From the NCBI GenBank assembly GCA_016508695.1, contig VNKQ01000019.1:620001-684000 (forward strand): a stretch of 64,000 nucleotides of DNA. Direction: 5' to 3'. The number at the start of each line of letters is the position of its first letter. Position 1 is the first letter of the stretch. Of the stretch, positions 21,636-31,135 are shown one piece after another. The notes beneath the pieces were generated by a model. That model saw nothing but the letters and a program-made list of their open reading frames with translations. It had not been told where the DNA came from and did not search any database. Both the position numbers and the translations under genes were made by a program. Origin of the DNA: Hyphodiscus hymeniophilus (lineage: Eukaryota > Ascomycota > Leotiomycetes > Helotiales > Hyphodiscaceae).

Positions 21636-24523
21636 TTACGAAAGATTCCCTAACTCCATCAATTTTCTTACGACAGCTTCTGTCAACTCCTCTGCACTAT
21701 CCAGAACCTGAATTCCATACCTCTCACAAACAACTTGCACATTGCCCCTCTTTGAGTAGCCCTCGGGACACGCGACAACGCACTTCCCACTATTCGCAAA
21801 TAATCCAAATTCCATCAAAGTAATCGGAGCTTGCGTTTCCACCCCGAAGCAAATTGCTATCACGTCTGCTTTCTCCAACCCATCTAATTCCCAGGCTACT
21901 TGCTGTGTGAAAGGAGAAAACGAGAGTGCCTCGCGCCAGGATGAGTCCCAGTCCAGACGATGGGGGTTTAGGATTGTGATGGGCAAGTGAGCGAGTGATG
22001 CCGAGAGCGAGGCTTGCCATGTTGCAGGTCGTTGATCGATGTAGCCCGAAAGAAAGATTGTTGGGCCTGTCTTGGTATAAGGCGTGGGTGCGGAGATCAC
22101 ACGGTGTTCTGGATTCAGGAGGGTTTCATACGGGGATGATGACTCTTTGCCCCAGTTAATTTGAAGGTTAAACACAGTAGGGTTTAGTGGAGTCGGACAA
22201 CCGACCCTAAATGCAACCGTGATTGTTGATCCGTTGGGTAGACTTTGTGATGACCTGTCTGTTTGGTTTAAAAGCCACTCCATACCCTGACTTAGAAAAT
22301 GTTCCATCTCATTCAAGGGAATGATAGAGCACCAAGGTAAATGATCACGAAATCCAATAAGAGCGACAAATTGATCCTCATTTTTCTTTAAAATGAGAGC
22401 GGACAATATACAAGTCTCCATATTATATGAATATAGTAGCTCATTTGAATTTGGTTTCCAATGTACATCTGCGCAGGGGTCGCCGAGAGTGGAGGGTGGT
22501 TTGTTCAATAGCTGTGCTCCAGAGTCTTGTGAATGATGCACGAGTATCATTCCAGACCTTGTCTGATCAATGTCGAACACTTCTTCATCGCTCGTCGTCC
22601 CGAATGGTAATACATATATACGTTTCCTTTTGAACCAATGGCCCTCTGATTTTGGTAAGACCTCTAGCTTGCCGGGAGATACTCGAACGAAAGTTTGTGG
22701 TGTAGAGGATGTACTCTGAAGCCAAATACAAAGTATGGCACCTTCTTCCGCGAGGAGATTATTCTGCGTATGCTCCAAAGAACCCACCCAGGCCATGTAT
22801 TTGTCGTCATCTAAGTTTGAGTGGTCACGTAGAAGCGGTAGGTCGATGAGTAAGCCTCTGCTTGTCATCGTAGGAGGATGCTCAGGCTCATGTTCTGCCT
22901 TGTACTTCCTGGATGTAACACTTGCCCCACCTAGGAATTCGTCAGGGGAATGGGCCAAAAGCCCACGATGGTTACTACTCATAAATGAGGCTTTCCAGGC
23001 GAAAATAGTGTAATCTTCGGATTGCTTCATGATCTCTTCTTGCAATCGTGTGAATGCACGGCTTCCTTCTCCATAGAGCATGGGCATGAAAACGTTGAAC
23101 AGGCCCATTAAGCAGTACGCAGCATCCTCAATACGTGTGGTTGACCTTGAGGCAGCCCAAGACATTCGTTCTGCAATAGTTCGTTCGGTAGGATCAGACC
23201 CACGCAACACGGCAGAATCAATGCCGGTAACCTCAGAAATATGCTCACAAAGACTCGATTTGGTTCCGATTTCGTTCCATTGTTTGTCGTAAAATTCGAC
23301 AAAGGTAGGCGCAATAAGTTCCTCTGTAAGAAATATAATTAGGACTGACGTTTTCGACTACTGGCTCAGCGGCCTGCATTGCAGAAATACTCACGTAACG
23401 TCCACCCCCTTGTAAACCATCGGCTGTGCCAGAGGTTCAGGCTCTCGGATGAGACCAGGCAGTCTTCCAGGTAAACATAGCAAATCCGAGCGTTTTTGTA
23501 CCATTTATACATAGAACAGATTGCTTCTTGAAGCTCAGCGCTGCTGCTTTTATTGATGCAGCAAGTGTCGATCCATATATATTCGAAACCGTGCTTAGCT
23601 GCTAATTCGCAACTTTTTCTGACCTTTTGATAGTATTTTTTGGTCTCCGCTTTGCCTTCGCGTATATCCGAGAACGACACTTCATCGTCTGGTGAACCCC
23701 ACATATGGGAAAGTATGGCAAACTCAGGACTATCACTAGCAGCAAAGCTTCTGATCTCGAGAGGCTCTGACTTCGTGACTAGCAAACGCATGCCGGTCCT
23801 TGCTGTATCAAGGATGGACGAGTAATGAGTCTTGCTGATTTCGTCCTGAAGGCGCCGGAATGCACGGCTTCCTTCACCGTACAAAATAGGCATCTTGATA
23901 TCGAATAGCCCCATCATCGCGTAAGCTTCGTCTTCCACCCTTGTTGCTGTACGATTTGAAGCCCAAGCCATTCTCTCTGACACGTGGCATTCTTTCGGTT
24001 TCTTTTCACCGGTCAATACCGCCGATTGAATCCCAGTGATCTCCGAGATCATGCTATGCATGCTACTTCTTGTTCCAATCTTCACCCAACCTTCGGCGAA
24101 GAAAATAACAGAGCGAGGAGCCACTAGCTCCTGTAAAGTCCATTTCCTGGTGAAGTATCTGCAGCGTTGAAACGTTGGTCGAATTTGATCATCAGAGCTG
24201 GAAACATCTGAAAGATAAGCATAACACACGGCCGCATTTTCAAACCACTTATACATTGAGTTTACTGCTTCGGAGATCTCTTCGCTGTTCGACCTATCGA
24301 AGCAGCAGGTATCGATCCAGACCCACTGAATCTTGTCTAGTTGGGCTTGATCACAGCATTTCTTGATCTTTTCGAAACCTTGTTTTGCATGGACGGATGA
24401 GTCTTGAAGGTCATGAAGAGACACCTCGTCTGTGCCCCACATGTGTGATAGAATGGCATAGGGTGGAATAGCAGGCTCGAGGAACTCCTCGAGCTGATAT
24501 TTCGATGAATGTAATAGTCGCAT
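21636..24523 (-). CDS. Tandem-HET protein with C-terminal deoxyribosyltransferase-like domain
   Basis: A 938-residue protein from two exons (23395-24523 and 21636-23323; intron 23324-23394). The first HET domain spans about 22-230: AILSHMWG, WVWIDTCCFDR, YFTRKWTLQELVAP, RMAWASNRTATRVEDEAY, MPILYGEGSRAFRRLQDEI. A second HET domain starts at MRLL (about 245) and runs to about 465 with the same landmarks; its WTLQELIAP is rebuilt only when the intron is removed. Residues about 470-790 are the variable region usual after HET. The C-terminal 142 residues (about 797-938) read as a nucleoside 2-deoxyribosyltransferase-like domain: TIFLSGYIDQ, NPHRLDWDSSW, WELDGLEKADVIAICFG, LMEFGLFANSGKCVV, with Glu881 placed like a catalytic acid. 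HET proteins act in heterokaryon incompatibility and related immunity by triggering cell death. The chosen start gives the canonical MRLL N-terminus; the frame extends 15 codons further but without ATG. Confidence 0.88.
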
Positions 24524-25614
24524 TGCCGGGTTTGAGATACCTTGTTTGATAAATGGTTTGATAAACACGCTTCTTGGAGTTCAAGTAATAAAAGTCCGAT
24601 TTGATTTGATCCATGATGAGTTCTAACATAGGAACCCTGAAGGCTGAAGCGCCAGCTCATTGATGCGGGTGGTCATTGTCGTCCGTGCAAGCGGCTAAAG
24701 GTGGCTAGCGAGGCTGGGGCGCTTAGGTACTCCTTAGTAAGCAAGCGGATCGGTGACATGAGCCATTGCTAGTAAGTGACAATATTAATACTAACTTCGC
24801 AAGAAACTCTTTGCGATCGCAAACTATAGATTTGACTCGTGACACGGTGCGTGTCGGGATATAGGGATAGACCCTTTGTTGAAGCCATTATTCGTTATCT
24901 ACCTAAGCATTGATCAGTTGCTTCAGTGAAATACCAATATCTGTACAATGGAACAAGTCTTCTCTCCTTCACCCTCCGCTGCTTATTAATTCCTTTCTCA
25001 AAGCACCAACTCAATGAAGGAAACAACTTTGCTGGTCAAGATCGCTTTCATCTTGAGACCAGTAGCGTTAGCATGGCATACCGAAAATGAGGTACTGTAC
25101 ATTCGTTGAAGAACTTGTTTGGGAGCATGAACTTCTTTCCTTCCTCCGATCTGTACGACCTAGACAACATTTTTCTTCTTCAACCCGTCGCAGAATTCCT
25201 CCCTCAGATTGATAAGGCCAGCTTTGGGTCTCATTTGCCCTTTTCCGAGCTGGCTGTATATTATGCGTTGATCTCTGACCTAGTTTGGTCGTCAGCTCGC
25301 TTGCAGGCCGTCTCATGACCCGGATCCGGTCCGTCTTCCGGCTCTTAAGGGTGGGGAGACGCAAAGGTGGATTCAATGGATCTGCGCATTTCGAAATCCC
25401 CAGTTTCCCATGCCTTGACAATTACTCTTTCTACTTTCATCCATTTACTCAATACTCAGTTTCGTTCAGGAGCCGGCAAATACGAAACTCACGTGCAGCA
25501 TTGCTTGAGTGCCTTCGAGGAAGTGAACCGTCACATATTATCGTTCGAGCCCAGACTACCAAGCCGATTGTTATCAGTATTTCATATCCTGTGGCCCCAA
25601 TTGCGACGCCCGTG
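24524..25614. other. Divergent promoter region, HET gene / ACMSD gene
   Basis: 1.1 kb shared upstream region of the HET protein gene (-) and the aminocarboxymuconate-semialdehyde decarboxylase gene (+). In-frame codons extend upstream of the decarboxylase ATG, including an ATG at 25315, but they encode low-complexity residues without family similarity, so they are treated as leader. No repeat or RNA gene is seen. Confidence 0.5.
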
Positions 25615-26878
25615 ATGTCGCCTGCCAGGACTGACGCCTGCTCCTGCGGTCACTCCTCATCATCGTGCTCTCCCTCACCCCAGCCAAGACTCCATGGCCA
25701 GTCTCTCTATCGAATCGACATGCACACACACATAATGCCCAAATCTCTTCCAGATCTTTCCTCATATACTACTTCGGGAGAATCATCACCCTGGCTACAG
25801 CTCCGGCCTTCAGAGATACCACGATCCGTGGACATGTACGTCGGGGATAGCTTCTTCCGGACAGTGGAGCCAAATTGTTGCGACGGGCCTACTCGCATTG
25901 CGGAAATGGATGCCAGCGGGGTGGATGTGCAAGTTCTGAGTACCGTACCGATTCTGTTCTTCTATGATGAGCCGGCCGAGCCGGTGACTATCTTAGCTCA
26001 TGAGCTCAACGATCATATTGCCGGCCTATGTTGGGAATATCCAGATCGGTTTGTTGGGCTTGCGACAGTACCGTTACAGGATGTCGAAGAGTCAGTCAGA
26101 GAAATACGCAGGGCAAAGTTCGAATTGAACCTCAAGGGCGTAGAGATAGGGACGACGATTGGAGAGCGGAACTTGGATGACCCTGAGCTCGACCCGTTCT
26201 GGGAGGCTTGCGAGGAGCTAGATTTCCCGGTATTCGTACATCCGTTGGGATACTCGTTGCCGAAGGAGAATGAAAAGCGTTGGGGGAAATATTGGGCTTC
26301 TTGGCTTGTCGGAATGTAAGTTCAGATCAAAGATTTGCCTCATCTGAAATAGTAACTTATATTGCGTTGGCAGGCCTTGCGAAACCGCCCTTGCACTTCA
26401 TTGCATTACTTCTTCAGGACTCCTTTTGAAATTCCCAAATCTCAAGTTCTGCTTCGCTCATGCTGGTGGTGCATTCCCCGCGCTTCTCGGACGCATCCAG
26501 CATGGATTCGACTGCAGACCGGATCTTGTCGCTATAAATGCAGGCGGCAAGACTCCGACGGAGCATCTAAAGAGCGGCAAGAATATATGGATCGACAGCT
26601 TAGTACACGATCCTGATCTATTGGAATTCTTGTGCAGAAAGATCGGATCGGACCGCGTTGTCATGGGCAGTGATTATCCATTTCCGCTTGGCGAGGTGCC
26701 CATGGCGGGAAGGATGCTTGCTTCAAATGACCAGCTTTCGGAGTTTCTGAACTGGCATGAGCGTGCACATATGTTAGCTGGTAATGCAATTGAACTTCTG
26801 AATCTTGAGCCGAGATTTCGGAAGGCTTTCAGACGGAGGTTGACGGACTTTGTAGACTCTAGCTTGCAGAAGCAATAG
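25615..26878 (+). CDS. 2-amino-3-carboxymuconate-6-semialdehyde decarboxylase (ACMSD)
   Basis: A 401-residue amidohydrolase-superfamily (PF04909) enzyme from two exons (intron 26316-26373). It decarboxylates 2-amino-3-carboxymuconate-6-semialdehyde (ACMS) to 2-aminomuconate semialdehyde, diverting the kynurenine pathway away from quinolinate and NAD. Metal and substrate landmarks are present: DMHTHIMPKSLPDL with His37 and His39; RIAEMDASGVDVQVLSTVPI; RFVGLATVPLQ; KGVEIGT; FVHPLGY; CFAHAGGAFPALLGRI; and MGSDYPFPLGE with the catalytic Asp. This series follows the animal and bacterial ACMSD pattern closely, more so than 6-methylsalicylate or resorcylate decarboxylases. The start ATG at 25615 leaves a 34-residue Cys/Ser-rich extension before the first metal ligand; family members are about 335-340 residues, so both ends are somewhat extended. 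Neighbours encode the next two pathway steps. Confidence 0.92.
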
Positions 26879-27330
26879 TCGAGAAGGATCTATGTAATCA
26901 AGCTGATTATCACGAAGAAGATATCTCAACTCGAGAAAGAGTAAGAGACAATAATGAAACGTTGAATTACCACTTAAAAATGCCTGATCTGATATATTGA
27001 ATGTTTACTAGAACGCCAAGGCCCTGAACGGGATAAAGTTACCGGCATTGAGTAATGAGTCATGAAATTCAATATGGGATTTGGGTGTACGTTATCTGCT
27101 ACGGATTGGATGATTTGACGGGGTACAAAGCCGTAGAAATTGACTGAGGATCTATTTTTAGGTTGCTGAAATCGACAAAGGAACAAAAGAGAAGAACGTC
27201 AAGCACCAGTTCCGTATCGAGACTAACTTCGCTGCATAATCTGATGATTTGAGATTACTCGTTGTTTGACACTCCCATTTTACTGGGAACAGCGCCAGCT
27301 TCCAAGACACAATGGATCTTGAGTCCATCG
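26879..27330. other. Convergent intergenic region ACMSD / aldehyde dehydrogenase
   Basis: 450 bases between two convergent stop codons. It contains only 3' flanking sequence; no gene, repeat or hairpin of note. Confidence 0.5.
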
Positions 27331-28960
27331 CTAGAAGCTCGGGATATGCAGTGTCCTAACAACGGTAAAGAAGTCCCTACTAAACTCCCCTCCCTCTCTT
27401 CCCGTTCCCGAATTCTTCATCCCACCAAACGGCGTCCCCAGCTCTCTCACCAACCAACAATTAACCCATACCAGGCCTGCTTCAATCTGCTCCCCAACCC
27501 TCCTCATCCTCGCCCCATCTTTCGTCAACAAAACACTGGCAAGCCCGTTTGGATTGTCGTTGGCTAGCTCAATGGCCTGCTCTTCGCTTGTAAATGGTGC
27601 TATGGTCACGACAGGGCCGAAGATCTCCTCACGCACGACGGCGGAATCTGTGGAGAGGTTGGTGAGAATTACGGGATCCATCCAATATCCAGCTTTCGGC
27701 TCTTTGTCGGGGATGGAACCTAGATTGAATGTTGCGTTTTCGTTTTTTGCGAGCTCCAAATAGGAAACAATTTTCTGGAAGTGTGGATGTGAAACAATGG
27801 CGCCGACAGTTTTGCCAACTTGATAGTTCCCACTCACATACTCGGTAAATTTCTCGACAAACTGTTCGTAAATGGTATTCTGCACGTAGATTCTGGAACC
27901 ACACAAACAGATTTCTCCTTGATTCTCAAAAGCTGCCATTGCAGCGGTGGCGATTGCATTTTCCAGATCAACGTCATCGAAGACAAGTGTTGGATTCTTC
28001 CCACCAAGTTCTAGAGAGAGGTGTTTGTAGACATCTGTTGCTGTATCTTTACGGATCTGGATACCAGTAGCGGTACCACCAGTAAATGATACACCCGCGA
28101 TCTTTTGACTTTTCACAAGAGCCGAGCCAGTTACCGCGCCGTTTCCAAAGACGATATTTACCACTCCGCTAGGTAGTTCTGCTTGCCGTAGGACTTCGCA
28201 TAGCACTGTTGCGGTCAGGAGCATTCAAGAACGCAAAGCAAGGTGATAAGTAGGACTCACGAAAAGCAGACATGCTTGTAACTTCACTTGGTTTTGCGAC
28301 CGCGGTACAACCAAAGGCAATGCATGGCGCAATTTTCCAGGTCAATAGATATAGGGGCATGTTCCAAGGAGAGATCAAGGCGAATACACCGGCCGGAGAG
28401 CGGTGCTCGTACGTAAGTGCAACACCGTCGATCATTCTAGCTTTCGTCTCTTCATGAAGAATGAATGTTGAGAAGTATCTGCTTGTGTCAGTCTTCAGTC
28501 ATAAAAAGACTCGAAAGGGTACTGACGAGAAGTTTGATATCGCTCTGTCAACCTCAATCCTGGCTCTCGCGAGAGTCTTGCCTTGATCGATACTCTCCCA
28601 TACTGCGAATAATTCCCTGTTTTCTTCGATCAGACTTGCGATTCTTTGCAGGTATCTGGATCGAACAGCTCGGGCCGTCTTGCTCCAAGTCTTGAAAGCG
28701 TCTTTGGCGCAGGAGATAGCGGCGTCGACGTCTTGTGCGCTAGTCAGGGGCACTTTGCAATATAAATTGCCAGTTTTCGGCTCAAAAGAATCGATGTATG
28801 AATCAGCGGTCTTGGAAATGAAGGCTTCTCCGACATAGTTAGAAATGGTGATTTGTGAGGCACCTCGAATAGCTCCGAGATACGACTTCGCTTTCTCAAT
28901 GCTGTTGCAGCTCCAGAGTGCAGTGATTGCCTCGCATTGAGGTGACTGAGTGGATTTCAT
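27331..28960 (-). CDS. 2-aminomuconate / 2-hydroxymuconate semialdehyde dehydrogenase
   Basis: A 508-residue NAD-dependent aldehyde dehydrogenase from three exons (28527-28960, 28261-28478, 27331-28205; introns of 48 and 55 nt). Motifs: PWNMPLYLLTWKIAPCIAFG (substrate channel), KPSE (cofactor lysine), FTGGTATG (NAD loop), LELGGKNP (general base Glu), NQGEICLCGSRIYV (catalytic Cys) and EEIFGPVVT. The QGEICLCGSRI form around the catalytic cysteine is characteristic of the ALDH8 / hydroxymuconic-semialdehyde dehydrogenase branch rather than generic ALDHs. The enzyme should oxidise 2-aminomuconate semialdehyde to 2-aminomuconate before it cyclises to picolinate. It lies next to ACMSD, which makes its substrate, and shares a divergent promoter with the RidA-type deaminase, which would use its product. 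The initiating ATG is MKSTQSPQ; no targeting signal is obvious. Confidence 0.92.
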
Positions 28961-29925
28961 GTCGAATAAAGAGGCAGGGATTATGATGAAGAGCGGCAGT
29001 AACTACAAGTTTTCATATTCTAAGTGTAAATTCCGGCAACATCTTCATTATCCGTACGAGAAAGGAAGGAGGGCCAATTCTTGCTGGTGAGCCTGCCCGG
29101 GCCGCATCCGAAGCGCACCCCACCTTGATTACACGAATGATGAGAGACCCCGCACTGTCACTCATCCTTTGTGTGAAGATAAATTGACCATATTACATTT
29201 ACAACTTTGCTCACTTTGGCTGTTTAACCAAGAATTGTGCAATTTGAACTTCACGTCAAGGTGTTCGGGGCATCAGACTGAGTCTGGGCACTGAAATAAA
29301 GCATATCGTAATGACAGGGGGTTTCATAGTCGTTGCAGACAAGGGATGATATACAGGAGCTTCATGAGTTTTTCACCGCAGCCTGAATTTCCCCTGATGA
29401 GAAATCAGTGATATATGAGAAGGAACAAAATATACGATATCATTGAGGAAATTTCCACCATTTTCAACCTCCATCTAAAGCTTTAAGATGTACCATCCGA
29501 ACGAGATTCTCGATGGTAATATGATGTTCTTTGAGTAAAGGAACAAGATTCTCCTGAGAACCCGCTGATGAATTCCACGAAACCCCTCGAAAGATCACAA
29601 TCCCAAAAATTACTTATTAGAATTATATAAAAAGCCCTCGAAGTCCAATGCGGCCAAGCAAAGCGTAGCGTGGGTATTCATGAGTGGGACAATTCCAAAG
29701 GTGGGGTGGTTAAGATCGAACGGCCCGCGCTGCGGTGGCTGAAGCGGATTTTGGCCCGTCCCCACATGGCAAAAGGCATCTGCAGAAGAAGCTCTTCGGC
29801 GTCGTCGCAACCCAGCTCTCGGCTTCCTGGACCGTCTTCTCCTAAGCTTAGTCTCGCAGCCTTCCAACAAACCTCTCATCGACGAACTAATCGGAGCAAA
29901 GAGCTGAGAAATCCACCATTGCATT
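28961..29925. promoter_or_regulatory. Shared divergent promoter, semialdehyde dehydrogenase / deaminase
   Basis: 965 bases between the dehydrogenase start (-) and the deaminase start (+). No internal gene is supported. The two gene products act in consecutive steps, so this region is the natural place for co-regulation. A TATA-like element faces the deaminase (listed separately). I see no obvious palindromic CGG-N-CCG operator by eye, but one short site could be missed. Confidence 0.6.
29624..29632 (+). promoter_or_regulatory. TATA-like box upstream of the deaminase gene
   Basis: TATATAAAA lies about 300 bases before the deaminase ATG. If used, the 5' leader would be about 270 nt, long but not unusual. 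Nothing else TATA-like is closer. Confidence 0.4.
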
Positions 29926-30375
29926 ATGCCTTCTTCCAACGGAAAAGCCTTCCTTCTGCCACCAACAGCCGCTCAAGGCCTAGCCAACTACCCACACGCT
30001 CGTACAGCACCAGCAGCAACAAAGACTCTCTTTGTCTCCGGGACTTCCTCGAGACGAGGTGACGGGACATATGCAGGATGCATCACCGCGGCAGACGGAA
30101 GCCATGAACTCAATATTGAAGAGCAAACAGCGGCCGTACTCCAGAACATACAGACCATCATCAACGGCGCTACCGATGGCAGGCATGGCCTTGAGAGTGT
30201 CATTGATGCAACTGTGTTCTTGACCGATATGAAGGATTATGCAGGTATGAATGCGGAATGGAACAAGGTGTGGCCTGACAGAACGAATGGGCCCGCGAGA
30301 ACTTGTGTGCAGGTTGCAGCACTGCCGAATGTGAGATTGAATGTAGAGATCAAGTGTACGGCTATTGTGACTTGA
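29926..30375 (+). CDS. RidA/YjgF-family 2-aminomuconate deaminase
   Basis: A 149-residue single-exon protein of the RidA/YER057c/UK114 family. It carries LFVSGTSSRRGDGTYAG near residues 25-41; the SGTSSRR form is typical of the aminomuconate-deaminase subgroup (AmnD/NbaF type) and differs from housekeeping RidA, which has SGQ(I/L)P. The second half has the usual TVFLTDMKDYAGMNAEW and GPARTCVQVAALP, and ends in VEIKCTAIV. The enzyme would hydrolyse 2-aminomuconate to 4-oxalocrotonate and ammonia as a trimer with active sites between subunits. Its place beside ACMSD and the semialdehyde dehydrogenase strongly supports this role. The TGA stop is the first codon of an octanucleotide repeat. A general enamine/imine deaminase is the alternative. 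Confidence 0.9.
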   Translation: MPSSNGKAFLLPPTAAQGLANYPHARTAPAATKTLFVSGTSSRRGDGTYAGCITAADGSHELNIEEQTAAVLQNIQTIINGATDGRHGLESVIDATVFLTDMKDYAGMNAEWNKVWPDRTNGPARTCVQVAALPNVRLNVEIKCTAIVT

Positions 30376-30423
30376 TGGATTGATGGATTGATGGATTGAT
30401 GGATTGATGGATTGATGGATTGA
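30373..30423 (+). repeat. Octanucleotide tandem repeat overlapping a stop codon
   Basis: Six copies of TGATGGAT followed by a partial TGA. The first TGA is the stop codon of the deaminase gene. The 8-bp unit is not a multiple of three, so successive TGAs fall in all three frames; array changes can never extend the protein. Confidence 0.95.
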
Positions 30424-31135
30424 AGAGATCTGAACTAGCTTGACCAGTCTCTCATTATGGAGAGAATTCGTTCTTTGCAAGTTGCGAAAAGGCAGGAAAA
30501 TCATCGTACCTATTGGGATTTTTGGACGGTATTCAAGAAATCAGGAAAGCAATACTGTGGTGCAAGCAGTCAACGACCAGGTAAACCTTGAGAGCTTGAG
30601 ACAACACCAAATCCGAGGCACCCAAGCTTGAATAAGGTTTCTGACTTCATAATATGTCCATTCAAAACCAGATTATGGCTATTCGACGAGCAGCCACACT
30701 GACTTCTCTTCCCCCAAAGACGAGTCGAGTATGTCTGTAGAAAAGAGCAGCGTGAATTGAACATTCATTTAGACTGCCCTGGAACGAGGCCCGTATCGCA
30801 TTTCTCTTTCTCAATGGGCAGGAGATAGTGGCATAGAGAAAAGCACAGAGGCACTGGACGACACAACACTTGAGCATCTCACAAGTTATCAGACTTGCAA
30901 TCTGAGGAAGAATCCGAGGCAAAGCCTATGCAGCGTCTCTACAGCGCGTTGTAATTGACTGTTCCTAAATCTTATTAACGACTCGGACGCTTCAGGGGTG
31001 CATGCGCCAATTCACCCTCTATTGGCTGGCCGAACTGCACGTGATCCGCCCAGCAATGCTTGCAACAAAAAAGTTTCTGTTGAAACTTCCACATCTTTAC
31101 CGTCGAGAACGCTGGAATTTCAAACCCACAACATC
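30376..31135. other. Intergenic, deaminase 3' flank / MAK11 promoter
   Basis: Apart from the octanucleotide array at its start there is no supported gene. Small open frames on both strands carry no motif. The frame ahead of MAK11 is open from about 30998 but has no ATG before 31136, so it is leader. Confidence 0.5.

Noticed and set aside
28206..28260. Continuous open frame through this segment of the aldehyde dehydrogenase (start at 28224)
   Set aside because: The segment has GT..AG borders, and removing it restores AFLLCEVLRQAEL in the conserved order, so it is an intron.
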